The notes under the pieces: model-generated
What the model was told of the DNA's origin: nothing
Seen by the model: only the letters and a program-made list of their open reading frames with translations
The model's database searches: none
Shown: positions 36,873-46,200 of the stretch, in pieces
How the letters are laid out: each line of letters starts with the position of its first letter
Numbering within the stretch: position 1 is the stretch's first letter
DNA from: UBA5342 sp965662645
Lineage (GTDB): Bacteria > Bacteroidota > Bacteroidia > Bacteroidales > UBA5342
Length of the DNA: 64,000 bases
Reading direction: 5' to 3'
NCBI GenBank assembly: GCA_965662645.1
Contig: CBFIII010000005.1
Coordinates: 1-64,000, forward strand
Program-made: the position numbers and the translations under genes

Positions 36873-39620
36873 CTAAAAAATTTCAAAACCTGATTCAAGT
36901 TTACTGTCATCTAGTCCACATTCATAATCATACAATTCATCTGAACCAACAGTAGCTTTGTTAAGTTTTAAGTATTGTGAAAACTGATATTCACTTAAAT
37001 CTTCATTATAATCTAGAAAACACCGTATTATATCGATTTTATTAACATATAACGATATCGTAAATTTACTCATTATACCATTTAATATTAATAACTGATT
37101 CCTTTTAAAATAAAAATTATCTTGATTACTTCGCACAATAGACAAATACAAATCCCACAACTTTTCTCCAATAACTTTATCATTTTCAATACATTCGTGA
37201 GAAAACAGAAATCCTTGTTCTGTTATTGAAAAATTCAGAATATTATCATAGCAAATCAATGGAACATCTAAAGGTATAAACAAAGTACAATTATCACTAT
37301 CAATCAATTTAAACTTACTATCAACACTCTTAAAATCAAATCTTTTAAAATGATTTAGATAATCTTTTCGAAAATTCTCTTTAGCCTCTGATCTATTATT
37401 AGCATCAATATCTTCAAAAACCTTTTCATACAACTTATCAAAATCTTTATTTGTAAGTATATCTTTAATAAATTCTTCCGAAAACTCTAAAGTCTTCTTA
37501 TATCTTAAGTCATTGCCATAAATAAGCTTTGGTTCATTATATTTGAATAAATACAACTCACAGTTCTTTTTCTTTACATTACGATTAATACGACCTGCAA
37601 GCTGTTCATCACTATCAATCAATGATTGGTTTTTAAACCCTAAATCCATATCAATATCAACCCCAGCTTCTACAACTTGAGTTGTTACTAATAAAATGCG
37701 TTTCTTCCTATTCTTTTCATCCTTTAGATATTCGATGATAAACCTACGTCTTGGTTCAACAATAGTACCAGATAAAAGAAAAATCTCATCAAAGACCGAA
37801 TTCTTCTCATTTATTGCCTTATAAAACTCACTTGCTGCCTTTTTGAAAATAAATTCTATAATCGTGTAAACACTACCAGAATATGAGTCACTTCGATTAT
37901 TTGAATATCTTTCAGATTTATCATTTACAATTTTCACCAAATCCGAAATTTCAATCTCATTATCAAGTAAATCCATTTTAATTTCAACTCTCTTTGCAAA
38001 ATTCGGATTCTGTAAATATTTCTTTGCATTCGGAATTAATGATTCAAACGAAGAATATTCATCAAGTCCAAAATTAATTTTATCAATTTTAGGCAAAGTT
38101 GCTGACATTACAATAAAACGAATATTAAACAACTCCGAATACCTTGAAATAAAAAATTTAATCTTATCCCAATGTTTAGGATCATAAGATTGCAACTCAT
38201 CAATAACAACTACGGAATTTGCTAAACGATGCAATAAATAATTAATATCCTTTCTATTAGATTTTAACACATCAAAAAATCGAATATGAGTCATTAGAGA
38301 TATTGGATAATTAACGAACAGATTATCAATCTGATTACGCCTATCATCACCATAAAAAGCATCACCCTTAGAATATTTCACTTGAAAACCTGCTTTGGAA
38401 TGTAATTGAGATATTTCATTATCTGACAAACCAAATGTCTTCTGTATAGCTTGTGCTGTTTGTGTTATCAAAGTGGTAAAAGGGAAAATATAGAAGACCT
38501 TATTAATCTCAGAATTCAATTCTAGCAACTTTCTTATTGCTAACATTGACATGTTTGTTTTACCTCCACCAGTTGGAGCTTCAAGATAAAAAACTTTGTC
38601 GTCTTTGAATTTTTCAATATTCATTAAAACCTCTGCTCCCATCTTTTGCCTAAGCAAATTCAGGTTTGTATAACTCTGCTGCTGTAACTCACCATCTTCA
38701 ATTTGAAATATTTTCTCAACATTATTAATTAGTTGCCCGTTATACGGATAATCTTTATTATTATCAAAATTCTTAATAAGTCGTGCTCTAAATTCAGATG
38801 TTATAACACCAAAATGTTCCTCGGTTTCAAATGTAAGATCATTAATAAACTCTGATGTTGCATAATAATCTGAAGCCGTGAGTAGAGAATAATTTAATTT
38901 CAGCAAAACATACATTGAAAAAAAATCAAAGTCATCACCCTTAGCTTTTTCATCAAAGAAAGTCCACAAACTCGGTTGCCCTCCTTTCTTCTTTTCTGAC
39001 CTAAAACAATTCAGTAAATTTTCGAAGGGAAAACTTAAATCAAAGAAGTCTGCCAAATGACGAATTGACATTATCCTCTCATCATCAAAATCATAATCCT
39101 TATCAATAAAACTAGAGTGATGCTTAAGGATCGGAATTGAAAACAAAAAAATCAACGGTGATATTAATGCAATATGTTCTCTATTTGTACAAGACTTTTT
39201 TAAATCACTTAAATGATAGGAGATAAAAGCATAGGCACTTAAAAAGGAATGCTTAGTGTCAATTTCAATTGTTTTATCAAATTCAAACTCATTATTTTTC
39301 ATCTTTATAGCTTGAAAATTTGGATTTAATTTCCCTGCATCATGAAAAACAATTGCATTTACAAACAGCTTTTTCAAATAACATCCAACATCATTATTAT
39401 CAAAAGAAATATTTGATAATAATGCATCAACTATCGGCTCAATCTTGTTAACTTCAACCAAACGCTCAAAGTAAGTTTTAACTAAGGTCGTATGTTCAGA
39501 CAGTGTCTCAAATGCTTTTTTTACATGTGTATGAGCATAATATTGAGGATTTTCTTCCAAATAATCCTCTAAATTATTTGAACCAGACAATATTTCTTTA
39601 AAAGAACTGTACAATTTCAT
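36873..39620 (-). CDS. cas3: CRISPR-associated helicase-nuclease Cas3
   Basis: 915 residues with fused HD nuclease and superfamily 2 helicase. HD part: histidine near SEHTTLVKTYF and metal motif VFHDAGKLNP (His93-Asp94). Helicase part: Walker A EAPTGGGKTN (351-355 GGGKT), motif II DELQ (474-477), motif III SATLPK (506-508), motif V-like VTTQVVEAGVDID and motif VI AGRINRN. It unwinds and degrades target DNA recruited by Cascade. Start overlaps the cas5 end by 23 bases. Confidence 0.96.
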   Translation of the reverse strand: MKLYSSFKEILSGSNNLEDYLEENPQYYAHTHVKKAFETLSEHTTLVKTYFERLVEVNKIEPIVDALLSNISFDNNDVGCYLKKLFVNAIVFHDAGKLNPNFQAIKMKNNEFEFDKTIEIDTKHSFLSAYAFISYHLSDLKKSCTNREHIALISPLIFLFSIPILKHHSSFIDKDYDFDDERIMSIRHLADFFDLSFPFENLLNCFRSEKKKGGQPSLWTFFDEKAKGDDFDFFSMYVLLKLNYSLLTASDYYATSEFINDLTFETEEHFGVITSEFRARLIKNFDNNKDYPYNGQLINNVEKIFQIEDGELQQQSYTNLNLLRQKMGAEVLMNIEKFKDDKVFYLEAPTGGGKTNMSMLAIRKLLELNSEINKVFYIFPFTTLITQTAQAIQKTFGLSDNEISQLHSKAGFQVKYSKGDAFYGDDRRNQIDNLFVNYPISLMTHIRFFDVLKSNRKDINYLLHRLANSVVVIDELQSYDPKHWDKIKFFISRYSELFNIRFIVMSATLPKIDKINFGLDEYSSFESLIPNAKKYLQNPNFAKRVEIKMDLLDNEIEISDLVKIVNDKSERYSNNRSDSYSGSVYTIIEFIFKKAASEFYKAINEKNSVFDEIFLLSGTIVEPRRRFIIEYLKDEKNRKKRILLVTTQVVEAGVDIDMDLGFKNQSLIDSDEQLAGRINRNVKKKNCELYLFKYNEPKLIYGNDLRYKKTLEFSEEFIKDILTNKDFDKLYEKVFEDIDANNRSEAKENFRKDYLNHFKRFDFKSVDSKFKLIDSDNCTLFIPLDVPLICYDNILNFSITEQGFLFSHECIENDKVIGEKLWDLYLSIVRSNQDNFYFKRNQLLILNGIMSKFTISLYVNKIDIIRCFLDYNEDLSEYQFSQYLKLNKATVGSDELYDYECGLDDSKLESGFEIF

Positions 39621-40371
39621 TTTGATTAATCTTATACAATGGATAGTTTAATTTATAATCTGTTGATAGTTGCCAATCTGTAAATGCAAAATCAACACAT
39701 TTGTACTGAAACAGATCTTCATCATACGATATTGGCAAGCACTCAAAATAACTAAATGTATTTCCTTTAGGAGATTCACCAAACATTGGCAAAAACAATT
39801 CTACAACTTTCCCCTCATTAAGAGATTGCCGTTTTATATAAATTGAATTGATATTAAAACTATCATTAGGCGAAAACTTCTCGGCATCTATGTAATGTGT
39901 ATAATTTTTCCACCATAACGAAAATTCATTCTTCCCTAAATAAGGTATAAATTCTGCATTGTTAGATGATAAATGATTGTCAATACTCACGTGAAATTCA
40001 TTCCCCATTTCTAACATTAAAAAACAACGATATGCAGGTGCCACTAATGTCTGTTCCGTTACCATTAAATTACCACCTGTCTCCTTACTTGCTAAACCTG
40101 TTGAATTATTATATGTTATAATAGTTTTTTGAAAATTACCTTTATCATGGCGAAGTGGCATTATTCCTATTGGTAAATCTTTTAACTTATTATAATACTC
40201 AGGCAATTTCCCTCTCTCTTTAAAACCAGACAGACCAATAATAGCACCAAGTATTCCTAATACAGCAGGCTTATGAAGCATATTATATGTAAGATATACA
40301 GGCTCATTGGTGTCAGGTTTTTTCAACATGCCAAAATCAGCATAAAAATCTATTGATATTATTTTTTTCAT
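39598..40371 (-). CDS. cas5: CRISPR-associated protein Cas5 (type I-B)
   Basis: 257 residues. RAMP-type opening IISIDFYADFGMLKKPDTN and conserved YNMLHKPAVLGILGAIIGL fit Cas5b. It caps the 5' handle of the crRNA in Cascade. Overlaps cas3. Confidence 0.92.
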   Translation of the reverse strand: MKKIISIDFYADFGMLKKPDTNEPVYLTYNMLHKPAVLGILGAIIGLSGFKERGKLPEYYNKLKDLPIGIMPLRHDKGNFQKTIITYNNSTGLASKETGGNLMVTEQTLVAPAYRCFLMLEMGNEFHVSIDNHLSSNNAEFIPYLGKNEFSLWWKNYTHYIDAEKFSPNDSFNINSIYIKRQSLNEGKVVELFLPMFGESPKGNTFSYFECLPISYDEDLFQYKCVDFAFTDWQLSTDYKLNYPLYKINQNEIVQFF

Positions 40372-40446
40372 AGTCGTTTTATCTATTGAATTTCAAAACA
40401 CATAAACTTATACCATAAAACGGTATAAATTCATCGAATACAACAA

Positions 40447-41394
40447 CTACAAACTGAATACATTTACCTGTTCAGGTAAATTCTCTAAAACAATAGATGA
40501 ATCATTTCTGAATATCTCTAGCAACTCAACATCGTCTTTAATCTTATCAAGTTCTTTCTTTAATGCAATAAAATCCACAATAACTTTTCCATCTTTTTTC
40601 TCTTCTTTCATCGAAATTAGCTGAGCCAAATTTGGAAGCACTAACTTTGAACTTTCACTTAACTGAATCCATATTAATAGTTCATTTTCAGTTCCAGCTT
40701 TTGCTGCACTATCATAAAGAGTTGCACCTCTACGCATAGCTTCCTTAAGCTTATTGATGTCTTCTTGGGTTAACGTCTCCGTTCCTTCTCCAGCTAATTC
40801 TACAACTTCCTTAATATTTCTTGGGTTCACTGAAAAATGATGCAAATAATGACCTTCTTCTAACTTTGATTGTCGACCAATTGTTGTCATTGCAGCCTCA
40901 TCAAATTCACCGTCTTTCGAATCACTTTTTTTCTTAGGATCTCCAAAAGGCGCAGTGATTTGCTCCGAATAAATATTATTCTCATGCCAAATATTTATCC
41001 CATGATTTATCTGAACTGGTCCATGTATTGACACGTTAATCTTTTTAGCTTTATTTGCATAAGTTGCTCCAAACATGCGCACATCAATACAAGACAATAA
41101 TTTTCCTGAAACCACTTTCTTGTCTTTTGTCGTGGCTTCACTAGGAAATGAATCCTCAAACTTCTCATCTAAACTCATTGGATTAAATGATTCTTTTAAC
41201 TTTTTGAAATAAAAGATCTTCTCCCCATAGACATTTTTTAAATAATTTTTCACTGTATACTTAAACGCCTTATCTGTAGCATATACTTGACCACTAGGTA
41301 ACGTTCTTGGCTGTCCAGAAAAATCTGCATTGTAATTAGAATTAATAGCCTTAACAATTGCAGCGCCGAATACTCGATTATTAAACTGTGTCAT
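40447..41394 (-). CDS. cas7: CRISPR-associated protein Cas7/Csh2 (type I-B)
   Basis: 315 residues. Cas7/DevR family features: FNNRVFGAAIVKAI at the start, LSCIDVRMFGATYA and SIHGPVQINHGINIW, and IGRQSKLEEGHYLHHFSVNP, all typical of Csh2. Forms the Cascade backbone on crRNA. Ordinary length, 27 bases after cas8b. Confidence 0.95.
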   Translation of the reverse strand: MTQFNNRVFGAAIVKAINSNYNADFSGQPRTLPSGQVYATDKAFKYTVKNYLKNVYGEKIFYFKKLKESFNPMSLDEKFEDSFPSEATTKDKKVVSGKLLSCIDVRMFGATYANKAKKINVSIHGPVQINHGINIWHENNIYSEQITAPFGDPKKKSDSKDGEFDEAAMTTIGRQSKLEEGHYLHHFSVNPRNIKEVVELAGEGTETLTQEDINKLKEAMRRGATLYDSAAKAGTENELLIWIQLSESSKLVLPNLAQLISMKEEKKDGKVIVDFIALKKELDKIKDDVELLEIFRNDSSIVLENLPEQVNVFSL

Positions 41395-41421
41395 AATTAT
41401 AATATTTATTTGTGATATTGA

Positions 41422-43332
41422 TTATTTATCATTTGAGTTATTAGAAAAAATGGAATCTGAAAAATATCCAGCCAAAATTATTGGTAATAGATTCTTCAAA
41501 TTTTCTTTGGTTTCAAATCCCATTACTTCGCTCATAATTTTATCAAAGCTATAACGTTTCTCCTCACTTTTATAAAACTTAAATGCATGTTTATAATTTT
41601 CAAAAGCCCTAGCTATTGCAAGTTTAAATTTATCATCTTGAGTCTTTTGCAAAAATGGTTCAAGTAAAGCATGCGAGCGTTCTCCTGATTCACTTTTATT
41701 CAAAATAGTACGAATCAGTTGTCCACTAGCAAACGCAAATTCCTCGTTTGACTCAATATGCATTTCTTTTTGTTCTGCAATCTCTCTAGTATGCAGAAGC
41801 AATTCTTTTGTTTTGTTTACCATATTATCTAGTTTTATATTATGATTAAAATAATTGTACAAACTGAACCAAATATTAAGTTTTTCTTTTATACGAATTG
41901 ATTTGTCATCGGTGTTCTTTATGTCATCAAGAATACTTTTCCTACAAATCTCATCAAAAACTAAAAATGAGATAGTCTCATCTCTTGACTTATACACATA
42001 GTCATATAATGCTCTTCTGTATCTATAAAAAAGATTAACAATTGTTGCTGTCGCACCATAATCTGGTTTTTCATCTAAATCATCGAAATACTTTATCCAA
42101 AGTCCATTTTTTGTTTCTTGAAGCAATTGCTTATTGAATAACACATTAAGAATACTCTTTTGAAAATAAAAAACATTTTCTACAGAAAACCTTCTAAATA
42201 TCAATTCATTATTTTTTAATCTCACATTAAAAACAGGAGAAATTGTAGGCATATCTTCTGTGAAATATCTAAATTTTGAGACAAAATCATAATCTACAAT
42301 ACGACTTCCTTTATATCCATTATGGAAATAAATTAAATAGTAATTTGATAAATCAGCATTCTTTTCTTTTAATAACAACTCTATTATTTCCTGATGCCCC
42401 CGTTTTGCGTCTTCTTTATAGAAAGATATCGCATCTTGAGTTAACTCATCTTTATCAATAAACAATGGCATTGGATTAGGCAACACTTTATTCTTTTGTT
42501 GTAACCTAAAAAATTTATACAGCTTACGAGCTGATTCACCATCAACTCTATAATTAATATCAAATGGAGCTGTTTTGTGTCTTGTGAAAGGTTTTTTATC
42601 TACATTACCAACATTCAAATCATTTGAAATGCCATATATCTCATTTCCTTTTAAATCATTAAGAAAAACTTTCTGAGATAAATACTTATTATGGAATGTA
42701 GAATAATCATCTACAGTTGGCTTTTCCATGAAAAAATAAAACATGAAAGTATCTTTTACTCCTATAGATTCACCATTAAATATATAAGAATATTCCCAAT
42801 TTTTTGTTGCTTCATTTTGTTGGAGTTTTCCATTCTGATCATATAAAATCATCTGTAAATCATCTTCTACAAATGATTTAAATATACTTCTCATTTCTAC
42901 AAGTTCCTTATCATTCTCTTTATCCCAATCCAAATAAGAATCAACAGCTTTATTATAAGCTTTCATTGCACTTATCTGTTTCTGCTTTCTACCTTCAAAG
43001 TCTTCACCTTTTGTGTTATCAGGTTTAATCCCTTTCCCTGAAATTGAAATTGCAAAAGGACTCCCTACATCAATAAATATCTTCTCAATAGAATTTAAAC
43101 TCTTGCTTGTTATCATTTCTGAATTTGAATACAAACTTAAAAACTTCTGATACAAAGCTCCCTTCTCAGTTTTCTTATTAACCAGCAATGTTTTTTCATC
43201 ATTAATAGTAAGCTTATCTCCTTCGTACTCTAAAAGAAAATAAAGTCCATCTTTTAATTCAATATTTTCAGAAAAAATACTTGTACTATCTGCTTCTAAA
43301 TGATCTATAAATCTTGTTATTTCCTGTATCAT
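41422..43332 (-). CDS. cas8b: CRISPR-associated protein Cas8b/Csh1-like
   Basis: 636 residues, the large Cascade subunit of type I-B. Identified mainly by position (directly before cas7) and by size. The opening QEITRFIDHLEADSTSIF and the long, poorly conserved, helix-rich body fit the Csh1/TM1802-like group; no catalytic motif is expected. It recognises the PAM and target. Confidence 0.85.
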   Translation of the reverse strand: MIQEITRFIDHLEADSTSIFSENIELKDGLYFLLEYEGDKLTINDEKTLLVNKKTEKGALYQKFLSLYSNSEMITSKSLNSIEKIFIDVGSPFAISISGKGIKPDNTKGEDFEGRKQKQISAMKAYNKAVDSYLDWDKENDKELVEMRSIFKSFVEDDLQMILYDQNGKLQQNEATKNWEYSYIFNGESIGVKDTFMFYFFMEKPTVDDYSTFHNKYLSQKVFLNDLKGNEIYGISNDLNVGNVDKKPFTRHKTAPFDINYRVDGESARKLYKFFRLQQKNKVLPNPMPLFIDKDELTQDAISFYKEDAKRGHQEIIELLLKEKNADLSNYYLIYFHNGYKGSRIVDYDFVSKFRYFTEDMPTISPVFNVRLKNNELIFRRFSVENVFYFQKSILNVLFNKQLLQETKNGLWIKYFDDLDEKPDYGATATIVNLFYRYRRALYDYVYKSRDETISFLVFDEICRKSILDDIKNTDDKSIRIKEKLNIWFSLYNYFNHNIKLDNMVNKTKELLLHTREIAEQKEMHIESNEEFAFASGQLIRTILNKSESGERSHALLEPFLQKTQDDKFKLAIARAFENYKHAFKFYKSEEKRYSFDKIMSEVMGFETKENLKNLLPIILAGYFSDSIFSNNSNDK

Positions 43333-43366
43333 ATTAATGTATTTTAAATCTTAACTTTATCTTCTC

Positions 43367-44035
43367 TTACATCTCCAACCAAACTTCCAAATCACGCCAA
43401 TCCACCACATCGCCGTGCTGGGTTTTAAACTCGCCCACATCATTAAACCAACCTACCACTTCATCCCTATTCAAGTTTGTGGGTTTTAACGACACACAAC
43501 TGAGATAGCTTGTCCACGGATATTCTAAAGGATGGCTACAGAAACCATGGTGAACTGGATTGTTGTGAATGTACAATATCAATTGTTTTAAGTAACGGAT
43601 ATTATCTACTTGTTTGCGTTTAAATGGACGTTCGAACAAAGCTCCGCGCATCGTATATTTTGTGTTAAAATGACGAGCGTATGAATTAAACAGGTGTGCA
43701 AAATGCTTCTCTGGTTTGGGAATGCGGACATTGTCAGGAGCTTCGCACGCTGACAAGTCATGCGTTTCCCACTTGTGCTTGCTAAACTTGACGGCGTCAA
43801 TAGACCCGTCAACGTTGGAGTATTTATATGCAATATTTTCCTTTATCCGAACAAGGAAATGAACGTGATTAGGCATCAGCGCCCAAGCAAAAGTATCAGC
43901 CACTGGTGAGATGTACTTATCGTATTGGTGCAAGAAATATTCGTAGTTGTCAGCTTCCTTAAACAAATCACGTCCACCCACAGCGTGAGTATAGATGTGA
44001 TAATACTTTCCAGAATCTAATGGTTCGTTTGGCAT
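43367..44035 (-). CDS. REP-associated tyrosine transposase (RAYT)
   Basis: 222 residues of a Y1/HUH transposase: HUH motif MPNHVHFLVRI and catalytic tyrosine region YIHNNPVHHGF. Such TnpA_REP enzymes cut single-stranded REP hairpins. It sits between cas6 and cas8b, in the same direction, with 34-36 base gaps. A REP hairpin (43731-43756) lies inside the gene and encodes HDLSACEAPDNV, just before the conserved HLFNSYARHFN block, without breaking the frame. A second, broken copy is at 45104. Confidence 0.92.
   Translation of the reverse strand: MPNEPLDSGKYYHIYTHAVGGRDLFKEADNYEYFLHQYDKYISPVADTFAWALMPNHVHFLVRIKENIAYKYSNVDGSIDAVKFSKHKWETHDLSACEAPDNVRIPKPEKHFAHLFNSYARHFNTKYTMRGALFERPFKRKQVDNIRYLKQLILYIHNNPVHHGFCSHPLEYPWTSYLSCVSLKPTNLNRDEVVGWFNDVGEFKTQHGDVVDWRDLEVWLEM
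43731..43756. repeat. REP hairpin inside the transposase gene
   Basis: TTGTCAG / CTGACAA arms with loop GAGCTTCGCACG. Two more copies lie at 44080 and 45756. Confidence 0.85.
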
Positions 44036-44071
44036 ATTATTCTGTTTTTTCCTTTTATTCGACGTTGTCTG

Positions 44072-44863
44072 TCAGGACGTTGTCAGATGCTTCGCACGCT
44101 GACAAGTCATTTCCACCCAACCAAAACCTGTAGCACTCTTTTCGCTAATGCCAGCACCATAGATCATCTTATGCACGGCTATGGGAGCCATTAATTCAAA
44201 CTCAAAAAGATTACCGACCACTCTACTCTCTTCTTTGGTGTCTGGTTTTATTCTAAAGCCTGCACGCTTGGAATCTGAAAGAATTTTAAGTCTAATTTCT
44301 GCGTCAGTGACACCGTGAATATTCTTCGCTTTCTCTTTGATATGCTTTTCCGCTAAGGAAAGAAAACGGTCATCGCTAGGCGATAGATATTGCGGATAAC
44401 GATCTTCTTCTGTTTTGTAGCTCACCACCCAAGGGCTATTTAAACGATAGTGCATGGTTTCTTTAAAGTCGGGCTCTTCGAGCACCGCCACCTGCACTAC
44501 TTTTAAATCAATACCATTAAAGCGATTGCCAAGAAAGAATGCTTGATCCATAAAAAGACCCTTTATAAAATTTGAGGCTACCTCTTTAATATCAAAAGAG
44601 ATATTAAGCTCTAAAGTATCTTGGCGTATCTCAAAAAGTTTCTTGTCTTTCCAAAGTTTAGGTTTTCCAAAATTTAAACGGTCGAAACAGAAAAGTTTGT
44701 ACGGTTTTGTGGCTTCGCCATAACCTGTATTATGCAAAAAGTCGGCAAACTCTTCATCTGCATTACGGATCACTTTATAGATCCAAGCACTAATGTAGTA
44801 CTGATAATCCATAGGCAACATACGCTGACGCCCAGTGCGATTAAAGGTGATTTTAATTCTCAT
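44072..44863 (-). CDS. cas6: CRISPR-associated endoribonuclease Cas6
   Basis: 263 residues from ATG at 44863 (MRIKITFNRTG); an upstream in-frame start at 44914 adds 17 low-complexity residues. RAMP fold with the glycine-rich C-terminal loop GAGISEKSATGFGWVE. It cuts the pre-crRNA repeat. The last dozen residues (MTCQRAKHLTTS) are encoded by a REP hairpin (44080-44105), so the native end has been replaced. First gene of the cas unit; separated from cas8b by the transposase. Confidence 0.93.
   Translation of the reverse strand: MRIKITFNRTGRQRMLPMDYQYYISAWIYKVIRNADEEFADFLHNTGYGEATKPYKLFCFDRLNFGKPKLWKDKKLFEIRQDTLELNISFDIKEVASNFIKGLFMDQAFFLGNRFNGIDLKVVQVAVLEEPDFKETMHYRLNSPWVVSYKTEEDRYPQYLSPSDDRFLSLAEKHIKEKAKNIHGVTDAEIRLKILSDSKRAGFRIKPDTKEESRVVGNLFEFELMAPIAVHKMIYGAGISEKSATGFGWVEMTCQRAKHLTTS
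44080..44105. repeat. REP hairpin overlapping the cas6 3' end
   Basis: TTGTCAG / CTGACAA with loop ATGCTTCGCACG, one base different from the copies at 43731 and 45756. Confidence 0.85.
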
Positions 44864-44910
44864 GATAGTACGGTTTTTTATAATAATTACAATAAATAAT
44901 AATTTTTCAC

Positions 44911-44990
44911 CCACAATTTATCCAATAAAAAATGAGAAAAGCAAACCATTCAGCTCCTAATCCTCAGAAAGTTATCAACAGAGTAATAAT
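44911..44990. repeat. Duplicated segment A upstream of cas6
   Basis: Begins CCACAATTTATCCAATAAAA and runs through GAAAAGCAAAC to CCTAATCCTC; closely matches 45819-45897. Marks the end of one transposase unit. Confidence 0.7.
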
Positions 44991-45103
44991 TAAGTCAGTT
45001 GATAAGCCTGAAAAGTTAGCAATAGCGACACTTTTACAAAAGTCTCTTAATCTGCATTTTCCCATCCCTGAGTTCAAAACCCTGACAGGTATAAAACCTA
45101 TAC

Positions 45104-45715
45104 CTACATCTCCAACCAACTTTCCAAATCCCTCCAATCCACCACATCGCCGTGCTGGGTTTTGAACTCTCCCATATCATTAAACCAACCTACGACTTCA
45201 TCTCTATTCAAGTTTGAGGATTTTAACGATACACAACTGAGATAGCTTGTTCACGGATATTCCAAAGGGTGACTACAGAAACCATGGTGCACCGGATTGT
45301 TGTGGATGTACAATATCAATTGTTTTAGGTAACTGATATTATCTACTTGCTTGCGTCTAAAAGGACGTTCGAATAAGGTGCCTCGCATATTTTGCCTCTT
45401 ATTAAAAGCTTGTGCATAACCATTAAAAAGTTTTGGAATCTGCATCATTGGCGAACCTATTTTTAAATATACCGCCTCCCTGTCAGGGTTTAGAACCCTG
45501 ACAGGGAGGTCGTCCACGTCCTTTATCCGAACAAGGAAATGGACGTGATTAGGCATCAGCGCCCAAGCAAATGTTTCAGCTATTGGCGAAATATACTTAT
45601 CGTACTGATTAAGGAAAAAATGATAGTTGTCAGCTTCCTTAAACAAATTACGTCCACCCACAGCGTGAGTATAGACGTGATAGTATTTCCCAGAATCTAA
45701 TGTTTCGTTTGGCAT
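45104..45715 (-). pseudogene. Second RAYT transposase, broken by a nonsense codon
   Basis: Paralogue of the gene at 43367, starting MPNETLDSGKYYHVYTHAV and keeping MPNHVHFLVRI and YIHNNPVHHGF. At 45251-45253 a TGA replaces the TGG (Trp) of EYPWTSYLS in the other copy; the frame then continues, still similar (ending DLESWLEM), to TAG at 45104. It also holds a different hairpin (45475-45509), encoding DLPVRVLNPD, at the position where the intact copy has its REP. Either inactive or truncated but with the catalytic core complete. Confidence 0.85.
45475..45509. repeat. Perfect 16-bp hairpin inside the broken transposase gene
   Basis: CCTCCCTGTCAGGGTT pairs with AACCCTGACAGGGAGG around a three-base loop. 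A partial relative (ACCCTGACAGGT) lies just past the gene's 3' end near 45080. Confidence 0.85.
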
Positions 45716-45755
45716 ATTGCTCTGTTTTTTCATTTTATCTTACGTTATCAAGACG

Positions 45756-45781
45756 TTGTCAGGAGCTTCGCACGCTGACAA
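45756..45781. repeat. REP hairpin upstream of the broken transposase gene
   Basis: TTGTCAG / CTGACAA with loop GAGCTTCGCACG, followed by an extra half copy (GCACGCTGACAA). Confidence 0.85.
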
Positions 45782-45818
45782 GTCTTGCACGCTGACAAAT
45801 CTATAATAAGGTTTGCAC

Positions 45819-45897
45819 ACACAATTTATCAAATAAAAAATGACAAAAGCAAATTACACAACACCTAATCCTCGAAGGATCAACAACAAAAAGTTTA
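45819..45897. repeat. Duplicated segment B
   Basis: Begins CACAATTTATCAAATAAAAA and continues as in segment A at 44911. The rest of the gene-free stretch 45898-46200 shows nothing recognisable. Confidence 0.7.
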
Positions 45898-46200
45898 ATA
45901 AATTTGTTGATAAGGACTGAAAAATCAGAATTAAACACCCCACCCAGCCCCTTTCACATCACTAAGAAAAGATCTCAGACTCATAGAACGTTGGCTTTTT
46001 CACTTTAGGAAATAAAAGGGCACAGAAAGGCATCGCCCCATTATCAGAACAACACCGATCGAACCATTTTCGGGATAAGACAAAGACAAACAGATAACAA
46101 AAAAATGGACTCTCTTTATTATTTACTAATAGAATACGAGTAAAGCCTAAGACAGAACCTTAAACTTCATTATGTATTTTCTTAAGTAACAAATAGGATT

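Noticed and set aside
44932..45165. Plus-strand 77-codon frame upstream of cas6
   Set aside because: Covers a duplicated non-coding segment and the antisense of the broken transposase 3' end.
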